Positions 27,678 through 35,805 are shown, counted from the first letter of the stretch. The stretch is DNA of 64,000 nucleotides from Actinomycetota bacterium (GCA_016717115.1 JADKGE010000009.1:1-64000), one strand, 5' to 3'. A program made the numbers and translations. The notes: a model not told the origin generated them from the sequence alone.

Positions 27678-28573
27678 GCTGGCATCGGCCGGCGGGTCAG
27701 CTCGCGACCGAGCGCGCCGATGTGGTGGTCACGCCCGAGATAGCCGGCTGGGACTTCAGCGGCCTTCAGGTGCTCACCTTGACCGACGGCGTCGCGCATT
27801 CCATCGACCTGGGCACGGACGAGGCCGTGATCGTGCCGCTGTCGGCCAGCGACATCGAGGTGCTCGTGGACGACGTGCCGTATCGGCTGGCCGGACGCGC
27901 CGGCGTCTTCGCGGCGGTCTCCGACTGGCTGTACGCGCCGCGGGGTGCACGACTGACGCTACGGGGGAGGGGTGGCGAGGTGGCGGTGTGCACGGCGAGG
28001 GCACGCGAGGCGCGGTCGGTCGTGTACACACCGGCCGTCGACGTCCCCGTCGAGGTCCGAGGTGCCGGTCGCGCCACCCGGCAGATCACCAACATCGCGA
28101 CGCCGAACTCCTTCTCCGGCGCCGATCGGATCAACGTCTGCGAGGTGATCACGCCGGGCGGGAACTGGTCGTCCTGGCCTCCGCACCGCCACGACGGCAT
28201 CGGTGACTGCCCGATCGCCAACGAGGAGATCTACTACTTCCGGATCGGTCGGCTCGACTCCGGGCACGGCGATCCTGAGGGCGAGGGGCTGTTCCACGTG
28301 TACACGGTCGACGGCTCGGTCGACGACACCGTCACGATCCACGACGGCGACGTGTACCTGGTACCGCAGGGCTACCACGGTCCTTCGGTGGCGCCGCCCG
28401 AGTATCCGATGTACTTCCTGAACGTGCTCGCCGGACCGGGGGACGAGCGCACCATGTCCTTCTGCGACGACCCGGCCCATCACTGGATCCGCACGGCGTG
28501 GGACGACCAGCCGCCCGACCCGCGACTGCCCTGGACCTCGGCCACCGGCCGCGTACCGACTGCGAACGGATGA
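27674..28573 (+). CDS. iolB: 5-deoxy-glucuronate isomerase
   Basis: 299 aa bicupin-type isomerase. Diagnostic segments are GADRINVCEVITPGGNWSSW, PPHRHDGIGDCPIANEEIYY with metal-binding HRH/E, and YLVPQGYHGPSVAPPEYPMY. It converts 5-deoxy-glucuronate to 2-deoxy-5-keto-gluconate, upstream of IolC. ATG 27674 overlaps the stop of the aldolase gene by ATGA; the longer in-frame reading from 27305 runs antisense-style through the aldolase and is not homologous. The next gene begins 3 bp after its stop. Confidence 0.93.
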   Translation: MSWHRPAGQLATERADVVVTPEIAGWDFSGLQVLTLTDGVAHSIDLGTDEAVIVPLSASDIEVLVDDVPYRLAGRAGVFAAVSDWLYAPRGARLTLRGRGGEVAVCTARAREARSVVYTPAVDVPVEVRGAGRATRQITNIATPNSFSGADRINVCEVITPGGNWSSWPPHRHDGIGDCPIANEEIYYFRIGRLDSGHGDPEGEGLFHVYTVDGSVDDTVTIHDGDVYLVPQGYHGPSVAPPEYPMYFLNVLAGPGDERTMSFCDDPAHHWIRTAWDDQPPDPRLPWTSATGRVPTANG

Positions 28574-28576
28574 CTC

Positions 28577-29755
28577 ATGCGCACACGAATCGGCATCGCT
28601 GTCCTCGGCCTCGGCTGGATGGGGCAGGCGCACAGCAGATCCGCGCTGCGGATCCCGTCGCTCTTCCCTGATCGTGGCGTCGATCCGGTCCTCGTCGTGT
28701 GCGCCGACACGGAGGCCGATCGCCGCGAGCGGGCCACGTCGGACTTCGGCTTCCAGCGCGCGGTATCCGACTGGCGCGAGGCGGTGGCGTCGCCAGACGT
28801 CGACGCCGTGTGGGTGACGGCACCGAACATGCTCCACGTGCCGATGATCGAGGCCGCATGCGCGGCCGGCAAGGCGGTCTTCAGCGAGAAGCCCATCGGC
28901 GGCAAGCCGGAGCAGACGGTGCAGGCCTACCGGGCCGCGCAGGCTGCGGGCGTACGCACCGGCGTCGGCTACAACTACCTCTGGGCACCCCTCGTCCTGC
29001 ACGCGAAGGAGCTCATCGACTCAGGCGAGCTGGGCGAGATCACCCACTACCGAGGCCGGTTCCTGTCGATGTACGGCAGCGACGAGCTGGGCCTTCTGAC
29101 GTGGCGGTTCATGCTCGACCAGGCCGGCTACGGCGTGACGAGCGACATCCTCAGCCACTCGGTCAGCCTCGCGCAGTTCCTCGTCGGGGGCATCGACGAG
29201 GTCGTCGGGATGAAGAACACGACGATCACGCATCGACCGATCCCGACCGGCGCGGCCGGTCACTACGGGCGAGGCGCACCGGAGGATCCGAAGGGCGTCG
29301 TCGAGAACGAGGACTTCGCGTCGATGCTCTGCCGGTTCGCGTCCGGTGCCACCGGTACCTTCGAGACCAGTCGCACGACGGTCGGGCCGGAGAGCCAGAA
29401 CGCGTTCGAGGTCTACGGCACCAAGGGCGCGCTCGCCTGGAACTTCGAGCGGGTCAACGAGCTCGAGTACTACCGCGTGGGCGGCGACGTCAACACCGGC
29501 TACACGACCATCTTCGGCGGCGATCGGTTCCCGTTCCACGGCGCGTTCGTTCCCGGGCAGGCCAACGCCATCGGCTTCGAGGATCTCGTCGCCATCGAGG
29601 ACTACTCCTTCCTGGAAAGCCTCGCATCGGGAGCCAGGTACTCTCCGGGCTTCCGCGAGGCCGTCGACGTCGTCAGCGTCCAGCAGGCGCTGATCGAGTC
29701 GTGGGCGTCACGGCGCTGGGAGCCGGTTCGCGACCTCGCGGTCGATGAGAGCTGA
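28577..29755 (+). CDS. Gfo/Idh/MocA-family oxidoreductase (second inositol dehydrogenase)
   Basis: 392 aa. Rossmann motif GIAVLGLGWMGQAHSRSALR, catalytic Lys in AVFSEKPIGGKPEQTV, and a C-terminal domain with DQAGYGVTSDILSHSVSLAQ replacing the usual G...D.g.H..D. Longer than iolG by ~50 residues. In iol operons such enzymes oxidise scyllo-inositol, D-chiro-inositol or related polyols, or epimerise keto-inositols; the substrate cannot be read from sequence. ATG 28577 is 3 bp after the iolB stop. The gene is followed 10 bp later by iolD, so it is a core member of the operon. Confidence 0.82.
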   Translation: MRTRIGIAVLGLGWMGQAHSRSALRIPSLFPDRGVDPVLVVCADTEADRRERATSDFGFQRAVSDWREAVASPDVDAVWVTAPNMLHVPMIEAACAAGKAVFSEKPIGGKPEQTVQAYRAAQAAGVRTGVGYNYLWAPLVLHAKELIDSGELGEITHYRGRFLSMYGSDELGLLTWRFMLDQAGYGVTSDILSHSVSLAQFLVGGIDEVVGMKNTTITHRPIPTGAAGHYGRGAPEDPKGVVENEDFASMLCRFASGATGTFETSRTTVGPESQNAFEVYGTKGALAWNFERVNELEYYRVGGDVNTGYTTIFGGDRFPFHGAFVPGQANAIGFEDLVAIEDYSFLESLASGARYSPGFREAVDVVSVQQALIESWASRRWEPVRDLAVDES

Positions 29756-29765
29756 GGGGCCGGCG

Positions 29766-31610
29766 ATGGACACCGTGCGGATCACGACGGCCGAGGCGAT
29801 CGTCCGCTACCTCGTCGCGCAGCGCATCGTCGTCGACGGCGACGACGTGCCGCTGTTCCCTGGCGTGCTGGCGATCTTCGGGCACGGCAACGTCACGAGC
29901 CTGGGCCATTCGCTCGAGGTGCACCGAGACGAGATCCCCGTGTGGCGCGGGCAGAACGAGCAGGGCATGGGCCTGGCGGCCGCCGCGTTCGCGAAGGCGA
30001 TGCGCCGCCAGCAGATCATGGTGTGCACGTCGTCGATCGGTCCCGGCGCGACGAACATGGTGACGGCCGCAGGCATGGCCATGTCGAACCGGTTGCCCGT
30101 GCTGTTCATCTCCGGTGACACGTTCAACTCGCGGCTGCCGGATCCCGTCCTGCAGCAGGTCGAGCACTTCGGCGTCCCCTCGACCACCGTCAACGACGCC
30201 TTCCGTCCGGTGGTGCGGTTCTGGGATCGCCTCACGCATCCGGCGCAGGTGCTCAGCGCGCTCCCGCAGGCGGTGGCGACGATGCTGAGCCCGGCCGACT
30301 GCGGCCCCGCCTTCATCGGGCTGCCGCAGGACGTGGCGGCCCAGGCCGACGATTACCCCATCTCGTTCTTCCGCACCCAGGTGCACGAGATCGCGCGTCC
30401 CCGCCCGGACATCGGGCAGGTGGCCCGGGCGGCGGTGGCCATCCGGGCATCCCACCGCCCGGTCATCATCGCGGGGGGTGGCGTTCACTACTCCCGTGCG
30501 GAGGTCGAGCTGGCCGAGTTCGCCGAGCAGTTCGGGATCCCCGTCATCGAGACCGTCGCCGGGAAGTCGTGCCTTCCGGCGTCGCACCCCCGATACAGCG
30601 GCCCCATCGGTGTCACCGGTGCCGACATGGCCAACGTCATGGCCTCGGAGGCCGACCTCATCCTGGCCGTGGGGACGCGCCTCGAGGACTTCACGACCGG
30701 CTCCTGGACGGCATTCGACCCGCACGCTCCGATCGTGGCGGTCAACGCAGCGACCTTCGACGCCATCAAGCACTTCTCGCTGCCCGTCGTCGGCGATGCC
30801 CGCGAGGTGCTGGCCGATCTGACCGCGGCACTCACCGGGTACGGCACGGACGCGGCATGGGTGGGCCGCGGTGTCCAGATGAGAACCGAACTGCAGGAGT
30901 TCGTCGACGGCCGGATGGCGCCCGACGACCAGTGGCCGCCGAGCTACGCCCAGATCATCGGCCAGGTCTACGAGTCGGCGACGACCGACGACTACGTCAT
31001 GACCGCGGCGGGGGGGCTGCCGGGAGAGCTCAACATCAACTGGATGAGCACGTCCGTGGCCTCGTTCGACTGCGAGTACGGCTTCTCTTGCATGGGATAC
31101 GAGGCGGCCGGGGCCTGGGGCGCAGCCTTCGCACGTCGCCGCGGCGAGGTGTACTCCCTCGTCGGCGACGGCTCCTACCTGATGCTGAACTCGGAGATCT
31201 ACTCGTCGGTCCTGTCGGGCAGGAAGTTCATCCTCGTCGTCTGCGACAACGGCGGCTTCGCCGTCATCGAACGGCTGCAGCGCGGCAAGGGCGGGGCGTC
31301 CTACAACAACATGCTCGCCGACTCCCGGGGCCCCGGCGCCGACGTGCGAGTGGACTTCCGGGCGCATGCAGAGTCGTTGGGCGCCGTCGCGATCGAGGTG
31401 CACAGCCGGGACGAGATGCGCGAAGCGCTCGCGGTGGCGCGAGCGGCGGATCGCACGTGCGTGATCGTCAGCAAGGTCCGGGCCAGCGACTGGACGGAGG
31501 GCGGCGCGTTCTGGCAGGTCGGCGTGCCCGAGGTCAGCGATCGAGCCGAGGTGGTCGAGGCCGCTGCTCAGATGCGGGCCGGGCTGCTCGACCAGCGCCG
31601 AGGCGTCTAG
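29766..31610 (+). CDS. iolD: 3D-(3,5/4)-trihydroxycyclohexane-1,2-dione hydrolase
   Basis: 614 aa ThDP-dependent enzyme of the acetolactate-synthase superfamily. ThDP Glu is in WRGQNEQGMGLAAAAFAKAM; the pyrophosphate/Mg motif is VGDGSYLMLNSEIYSSVLSG (GDG...N). The run FEVHSRDEM-type ending and the LRRQQIMVCTSSIGPGATNM-like stretch are IolD features. It hydrolytically opens the inositol-derived ring to 5-deoxy-glucuronate, the substrate of IolB. ATG 29766 follows GAGGGGC with ~7-bp spacing; an in-frame start at 29745 overlaps the previous gene. Last gene of the operon. No iolA or inositol permease follows. Confidence 0.93.
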   Translation: MDTVRITTAEAIVRYLVAQRIVVDGDDVPLFPGVLAIFGHGNVTSLGHSLEVHRDEIPVWRGQNEQGMGLAAAAFAKAMRRQQIMVCTSSIGPGATNMVTAAGMAMSNRLPVLFISGDTFNSRLPDPVLQQVEHFGVPSTTVNDAFRPVVRFWDRLTHPAQVLSALPQAVATMLSPADCGPAFIGLPQDVAAQADDYPISFFRTQVHEIARPRPDIGQVARAAVAIRASHRPVIIAGGGVHYSRAEVELAEFAEQFGIPVIETVAGKSCLPASHPRYSGPIGVTGADMANVMASEADLILAVGTRLEDFTTGSWTAFDPHAPIVAVNAATFDAIKHFSLPVVGDAREVLADLTAALTGYGTDAAWVGRGVQMRTELQEFVDGRMAPDDQWPPSYAQIIGQVYESATTDDYVMTAAGGLPGELNINWMSTSVASFDCEYGFSCMGYEAAGAWGAAFARRRGEVYSLVGDGSYLMLNSEIYSSVLSGRKFILVVCDNGGFAVIERLQRGKGGASYNNMLADSRGPGADVRVDFRAHAESLGAVAIEVHSRDEMREALAVARAADRTCVIVSKVRASDWTEGGAFWQVGVPEVSDRAEVVEAAAQMRAGLLDQRRGV

Positions 31611-31724
31611 CGCCGCCGCCCGGGAGTGTAGCCGGCCATATCCGTTGCCGGAGTGGACGCAGCATGCGTGGTGACGGGATCGTGGGGAGCAGGAATCCCC
31701 CTCGTTCCTCAGAAGGTGAACACG

Positions 31725-32423
31725 ATGCCGGCCTGCCGCACGGATCGTGGCGCCACCGCCGTGGAGTACGGACTCATCATGGGGATGATCGCGATCGTCG
31801 TCGTCTCCGCGGTCTCCCTTCTCGGCTCACGGATGTCGGGGATGCTCACCGCCGCGGGCTGCGCCGTCGCTGGCGTTTCCGGCTCGAACGAATCCTGCGC
31901 TGCCACCGCGTCGCCCGCGCCGGGCCTCTCGCTGACGAGCCCGACCCGTGGGACGGCCTACTGGGTGGGCGCGACCGCGTGGCCGACCACGAACATGATC
32001 GTGTCCGGTGTGCTGACGCTGGGCGGCACCACGTCCGGGAACCGCGGATACGGCCTGGTGGTCCGTGGGTCGGGACTCACCGCCACCGCACTGCGGTCCG
32101 GCTACACGTTCCAGGTGGACCCAGGCCTCGGCGGGTTCGTCCTGCGTGGTTGGAGCAACGGTGGTGAGTTCCAGGTCGGTTCCACCGTGCCGTTCCCGTC
32201 GGGCTTCAACGCCAACAGTCCTCAGCAGGTCCAGGTGTCGGTGGTCGACAACACCCTTGTTGCCGCGGTGGGCGGGGTCACCGTGATGCAGGTCGCGGAC
32301 CTGCGGGCAGCGACGGCGACGGGCAAGGGCGCCGCGGGCTTCGTCATGCCCACGGGCACGCAGTACGGGGTGCGCGCGTGGTACGGGTCTACGGTCACGG
32401 GGCCCGAGGTGACGATCCGCTAG
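31725..32423 (+). CDS. Flp/Fap-type pilin fused to a C-terminal beta-sandwich domain
   Basis: 232 aa. Residues 8-45 are a class III signal/Flp pilin: RTDRGATAVEYGLIMGMIAI, with the G^ATAVEY site expected for TadV-type prepilin peptidase and a hydrophobic helix. After a short Cys-containing linker (AAGCAVAGVSGSNESCAATA) comes a ~150-aa Gly/Thr/Val-rich domain (SGYTFQVDPGLGGFVLRGWS; VQVSVVDNTLVAAVGGVTVM) resembling a concanavalin/LamG-like or DUF1080-like jelly roll. Normal Flp pilins are only 50-80 aa, so this would be a decorated minor pilin. No tad/cpa assembly genes are nearby. ATG 31725 has AGAAGG 8 bp upstream; GTG 31716 is an alternative. The 114 bp between iolD and this start holds the promoter. 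Confidence 0.78.
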   Translation: MPACRTDRGATAVEYGLIMGMIAIVVVSAVSLLGSRMSGMLTAAGCAVAGVSGSNESCAATASPAPGLSLTSPTRGTAYWVGATAWPTTNMIVSGVLTLGGTTSGNRGYGLVVRGSGLTATALRSGYTFQVDPGLGGFVLRGWSNGGEFQVGSTVPFPSGFNANSPQQVQVSVVDNTLVAAVGGVTVMQVADLRAATATGKGAAGFVMPTGTQYGVRAWYGSTVTGPEVTIR

Positions 32424-32440
32424 CCGGTTCGGCTCGGACG

Positions 32441-33391
32441 TCAGTCGGTCGCGTGCAGGGCGGCGTTGAGCCCTCCCCACGTGCCGGTGCGCATGACCAC
32501 CTCGATGGCGCCGGTCTGCGAGTTGCGGCGGAACAGCAGGTTGGCCTCGCCGGACACCTCCTTGGCCTTCGCCACGCTCCCGTCGGGCAGGGTCACCTTC
32601 GAGCCTGCGGTGACGTACAGCCCGGCCTCGACCACACAGTTGTCCCCCAAGCTGAGGCCGACGCCGGCGTTCGCCCCGATCAGGCAGCCCTTGCCGATGC
32701 TGATCACCTGGGCGCCACCGCCGGAGAGCGTGCCCATGATGGAGGCTCCACCGCCCACGTCGGATCCGTCGTCGACCACGACGCCCGACGAGATGCGACC
32801 CTCGACCATCGAGGTCCCGAGCGTGCCGGCGTTGAAGTTGACGAAGCCCTCGTGCATCACGACGGTGCCGTTGGCCAGGTGGGCGCCGAGGCGGACGCGG
32901 TCGGCGTCGGCGATGCGCACGCCCGAGGGCACGACGTAGTCGACCATGCGCGGGAACCGGTCGACTCCGTAGATGGTGAGGTTCTGGCCCTTGCGGCGTA
33001 GGTGCAGCCGGGTCTCGGTGACGCGCTCGACCGCGACGGCGCCGACGTTCGTCCAGGCGACGATCGGGAGCAGGCCGAAGATCCCGTCGAGGTTGATCGT
33101 GCGAGGCCTGACGAGACGATGCGAGAGCAGGTGCAGGCGCAGGTAGGCGTCGGCGGTGTCCGCCGGGGGGGCCTGGAGGTCATCGATGATCGTCACGATC
33201 GACCGGACGCTCACGCGGCGAGAGGTGTCGGTGTCGATGCCCGAGTCGAGGCTGGGCACGTCGGGGGGGACGAGGCCCAGCGCGGGGTCGGGGTACCAGA
33301 CGTCGAGGATGGTGTCGCCCGCGAAGGTGGCGAGCCCGAGTCCGGAGGCCCCGCCCGTCACGCTTGTGCCTGCGTCCGCGTCAGTCGTCAT
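32441..33391 (-). CDS. dapD: tetrahydrodipicolinate N-succinyltransferase
   Basis: 316 aa, the long actinobacterial DapD (as Rv1201c). It succinylates tetrahydrodipicolinate, committing it to the succinylase DAP pathway used with dapC and dapE in this window. The left-handed beta-helix hexapeptides are visible (GVRIADADRVRLGAHLANGT; GRISSGVVVDDGSDVGGGAS; GTLSGGGAQVISIGKGCLIG). ATG 33391 is favoured because TACGGT on the minus strand ends exactly 6 bp upstream, predicting a leaderless mRNA; in-frame residues further upstream overlap dapE. Divergent from dapE with only 17 bp between the start codons. Confidence 0.95.
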   Translation of the reverse strand: MTTDADAGTSVTGGASGLGLATFAGDTILDVWYPDPALGLVPPDVPSLDSGIDTDTSRRVSVRSIVTIIDDLQAPPADTADAYLRLHLLSHRLVRPRTINLDGIFGLLPIVAWTNVGAVAVERVTETRLHLRRKGQNLTIYGVDRFPRMVDYVVPSGVRIADADRVRLGAHLANGTVVMHEGFVNFNAGTLGTSMVEGRISSGVVVDDGSDVGGGASIMGTLSGGGAQVISIGKGCLIGANAGVGLSLGDNCVVEAGLYVTAGSKVTLPDGSVAKAKEVSGEANLLFRRNSQTGAIEVVMRTGTWGGLNAALHATD

Positions 33392-33396
33392 GCGGC

Positions 33397-33403
33397 TACC
33401 GTA
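33397..33403. promoter_or_regulatory. shared bidirectional -10 element for dapD and dapE
   Basis: TACCGTA contains TACCGT on the plus strand (33397-33402), 6 bp from the dapE GTG, and TACGGT on the minus strand (33403-33398), 6 bp from the dapD ATG. Both genes are thus predicted leaderless from one physically overlapping -10 site, so the two transcripts are mutually exclusive initiation events. Confidence 0.6.
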
Positions 33404-33408
33404 GCGAC

Positions 33409-34479
33409 GTGACCGCCTTCCCACCCCTGGACCTCTCGGCCGGAGTCGTCGATCTCGCCGCGGCGCTGGTCGATGTGCCGAGCGAGTCGCACCATGAGCA
33501 GCCCCTCGCCGATGCCGTCGAGGCCGCGCTCGCTCAGGTGCCCCATCTCGAGGTCGTGCGCCACGCGAACACGCTGGTGGCCCGCACGACGCTGGGCCGG
33601 CCCGAGAGGGTGCTGATCGGCGGGCATCTCGACACCGTCCCCGCCCACGACAACCTGCCGCACCGCGTCGAGGGAGACCTGCTGTTCGGGCTGGGGTCGT
33701 GCGACATGAAGGGCGGGGTCGCCGTGGCGCTCGCCCTGGCTGCCGAGGTCGCTGAGCCCGTCCGCGACGTCACGTACGTCTTCTACGAGTGCGAGGAGGT
33801 TGAGGCCAGGTTCAACGGCCTCCAGGCACTGGCCGACGTCCTGCCCGGTCTCCTCGAGGCCGACCTCGCGATCCTGATGGAGCCGTCGAACGCCGGCATC
33901 GAGGCGGGCTGCCAGGGCACCTTGCGGGCGGAGGTCGCGGTGCCGGGACGCCGGGCCCACAGCGCCCGCGCGTGGCTCGGCGTCAACGCCATCCATGCGG
34001 CGGGGGCGGTCCTCGATCGGCTGGCGTCGTACGAGCCCCGGCGCCCGGTCATCGACGGCCTCGAGTACCGGGAGGGGCTCAGCGCCGTGGGCATCCGCGG
34101 GGGAGTGGCCGGGAACGTCATCCCCGACGAGTGCGTAGTCACGGTCAACTACCGGTTCGCGCCCGATCGATCGATCGACGAGGCCGTTGAGCACGTGCGC
34201 GCGGTGTTTGACGGATTCGCCGTCGCCATCGTCGACCAGGCGCCGGGCGCGCTACCGGGCCTCGACCGGCCGGCGGCCGCCGACTTCGTCTCCGCGGTCG
34301 GGCAGCAGCCGAACGCGAAGTTCGGCTGGACCGACGTCGCACGGTTCTCGGCCCTCGGCATCCCGGCCCTGAACTTCGGCCCGGGCGACCCGTCACTGGC
34401 CCACACCAGGGATGAGCATGTGCCGATGAGCCAGATCATCGCCTGCCACGAGCACCTGCGCGCCTGGCTCACCCACTAA
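33409..34479 (+). CDS. dapE: succinyl-diaminopimelate desuccinylase
   Basis: 356 aa M20-family zinc amidohydrolase. It cleaves N-succinyl-L,L-DAP to succinate and L,L-DAP. Metal/catalytic residues: GGHLDTVPAHDN (first His and catalytic Asp), GSCDMKGGVA (bridging Asp), YECEEVEARFNG (catalytic Glu pair), and the C-terminal His in GPGDPSLAHTRDEHV. The dimerisation domain is present (GAVLDRLASYEPRRPVIDGL). GTG 33409 is placed by the -10 box and by homology; an upstream in-frame start overlaps dapD. Together with dapC and dapD it gives three of the four succinylase-branch steps within 17 kb. Confidence 0.95.
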   Translation: MTAFPPLDLSAGVVDLAAALVDVPSESHHEQPLADAVEAALAQVPHLEVVRHANTLVARTTLGRPERVLIGGHLDTVPAHDNLPHRVEGDLLFGLGSCDMKGGVAVALALAAEVAEPVRDVTYVFYECEEVEARFNGLQALADVLPGLLEADLAILMEPSNAGIEAGCQGTLRAEVAVPGRRAHSARAWLGVNAIHAAGAVLDRLASYEPRRPVIDGLEYREGLSAVGIRGGVAGNVIPDECVVTVNYRFAPDRSIDEAVEHVRAVFDGFAVAIVDQAPGALPGLDRPAAADFVSAVGQQPNAKFGWTDVARFSALGIPALNFGPGDPSLAHTRDEHVPMSQIIACHEHLRAWLTH

Positions 34480-34480
34480 A

Positions 34481-34544
34481 CGCCGACTGCATCGTCCGGC
34501 GTCATTGGCGGGGGCGCCAACGACGCCGGACGATGCAGTCGGCG
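34481..34544. terminator. long perfect inverted repeat between convergent dapE and yceI-type genes
   Basis: Arms 34481-34503 and 34522-34544 are a perfect 23-bp inverted repeat. The 18-bp centre itself contains TTGGCG-GGGG-CGCCAA, extending the stem to about 29 pairs with one mismatch. It begins 1 bp after the dapE stop and ends 13 bp before the yceI stop, so it can act as a bidirectional terminator although no U-tract is present. The length is unusual for a simple terminator. Confidence 0.7.
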
Positions 34545-34557
34545 GGGGAGCAGGGTG

Positions 34558-35103
34558 TTAGGCCTGCTTGGTGGCCTCGACGTCGAGGTTCAGCTTGATC
34601 TCGTCTCCGACGAGGACGCCACCGGTCTCTAGGGCGGCGTTCCAGGTCAGTCCGAACTCCTTGCGGCTGATCTTCGTGGAGCCCTCGAAGCCGATCTTGG
34701 TCTGGCCCCACGGGTCCTGGCTGATACCGATGAACTCGTAGGCCACGTCGACCGACTTCGTGACGCCGTGGATGGTGAGGTCACCCGTGATGACGACGTC
34801 GTCGCCCTTGGCCGCGACGGCCGTCGAGACGAACGTGATCGTGGGGAAGGTCTCGGCGTCGAGGAAGTCGGGGGACTTCAGGTGCGCGTCGCGATCAGCG
34901 GTCTTGGTGTCGATGCTGGCGACCTGGATGGTGACCTCGGCGGACGAGGCGGCGAGATTGTCGCCGTCGATCGTGAACGAGCCGGCGAACTCGGCGAAGG
35001 TGCCGCGGACCTTGGCGACCATCGCGTGACGCGCGGAGAAGCCCAGGTTCGTGTGGGTGGGGTCGATGACCCAGGTTCCGGTGGCGGTGGACAGGTTGCT
35101 CAT
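34558..35103 (-). CDS. YceI-family lipid-binding-fold protein
   Basis: 181 aa, the usual YceI length. Begins TATGTWVIDPTHTNLGFSAR, followed by HAMVAKVRGTFAEFAGSFTI and VTGDLTIHGVTKSVDVAYEF-type segments that define the extended lipocalin-like YceI barrel, which binds polyisoprenoid lipids. No signal peptide, so it is the cytosolic actinobacterial form. ATG 35103 has a weak GGAGTCC site just upstream. The upstream region carries MarR-type inverted repeats in an unusually AT-rich stretch, suggesting regulation by a MarR-family protein encoded elsewhere. Confidence 0.93.
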   Translation of the reverse strand: MSNLSTATGTWVIDPTHTNLGFSARHAMVAKVRGTFAEFAGSFTIDGDNLAASSAEVTIQVASIDTKTADRDAHLKSPDFLDAETFPTITFVSTAVAAKGDDVVITGDLTIHGVTKSVDVAYEFIGISQDPWGQTKIGFEGSTKISRKEFGLTWNAALETGGVLVGDEIKLNLDVEATKQA

Positions 35104-35140
35104 GGGGACTCCTCAGGCGGGTGGGGCGATATGGGTGATT

Positions 35141-35179
35141 TAGTTAAGAATTGAACTTCTATAGTTGAACATACAACTA
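35141..35179. promoter_or_regulatory. tandem MarR-like operator sites upstream of the YceI gene
   Basis: TAGTTG-AACATA-CAACTA (35162-35179) is a 6+6 inverted repeat close to the AGTTGAA-type operators of actinobacterial MarR proteins. A second, imperfect copy AGTT-N8-AACT lies at 35142-35157. The whole 40 bp is AT-rich against a GC-rich background and lies 40-75 bp from the yceI start and ~50 bp from the LOG start. Confidence 0.55.
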
Positions 35180-35217
35180 ACTTGACGACATGTCCAATCA
35201 CCCCAGCCCCGGGCACG

Positions 35218-35223
35218 TAGGGT
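35218..35223 (+). promoter_or_regulatory. -10 box of leaderless LOG-family gene
   Basis: TAGGGT ends 6 bp before GTG 35230, the same spacing as at typA, mshB and dapE. Confidence 0.45.
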
Positions 35224-35229
35224 GCACTC

Positions 35230-35805
35230 GTGCCCACCGTGTGCGTCTTCTGCGCCTCGAGCCTGACCATCGACCAGCGCTACCTCGACCTGGCTCGGCG
35301 GGTGGGAGAGGCGATCGCCGCCCGCGGCTGGGACCTCGTCTCCGGCGCCGGATCGATCTCGATGATGGGTGAGGTGGGCCGGGCCGTGCGAGCGGGCGGC
35401 GGGCACACGATCGGGGTGATCCCCGATGCACTGGTGGCTCTGGAAGTGGCCGACCACGACTCCGACGAGTTCATCGTCACGCGGGACATGCGTCAGCGCA
35501 AGGGGATCATGGACGAGCGGTCGGATGCGTTCCTGGCCCTGCCGGGAGGCATCGGCACGCTGGAGGAACTCGTCGAAGTCTGGACGGCCCGGTCCCTGAA
35601 CATGCATCACAAGCCCGTCGTCGTGCTCGACCCCTGGGGTGACTACGCGCTCCTGCACGAGCTCCTCGCCCACTGGGAGCGGCGCGGCTTCGTGCGCAGC
35701 GGAGCGACGGACCACGTGCACTGGGCGACCGACATCGAGGCTGCCCTCGACGAGATCTCGCGTGCATGGTCCGTGGCCCGTTCTCCCCTCGAACGAGGCG
35801 AGTAG
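35230..35805 (+). CDS. LOG-family protein (cytokinin riboside 5'-monophosphate phosphoribohydrolase type)
   Basis: 191 aa. Hallmarks of the LOG family (often mis-called lysine decarboxylase): VCVFCASSLTIDQRYLDLAR, RQRKGIMDERSDAFLALPGG and PGGIGTLEELVEVWTARSLN containing PGGxGTxxE. Family members hydrolyse nucleotide 5'-monophosphates at the N-glycosidic bond; Rv1205 is the mycobacterial counterpart in the same position near dapE. GTG 35230 is placed by the -10 box 6 bp upstream. The next gene starts 46 bp downstream on the same strand. Confidence 0.92.
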   Translation: MPTVCVFCASSLTIDQRYLDLARRVGEAIAARGWDLVSGAGSISMMGEVGRAVRAGGGHTIGVIPDALVALEVADHDSDEFIVTRDMRQRKGIMDERSDAFLALPGGIGTLEELVEVWTARSLNMHHKPVVVLDPWGDYALLHELLAHWERRGFVRSGATDHVHWATDIEAALDEISRAWSVARSPLERGE

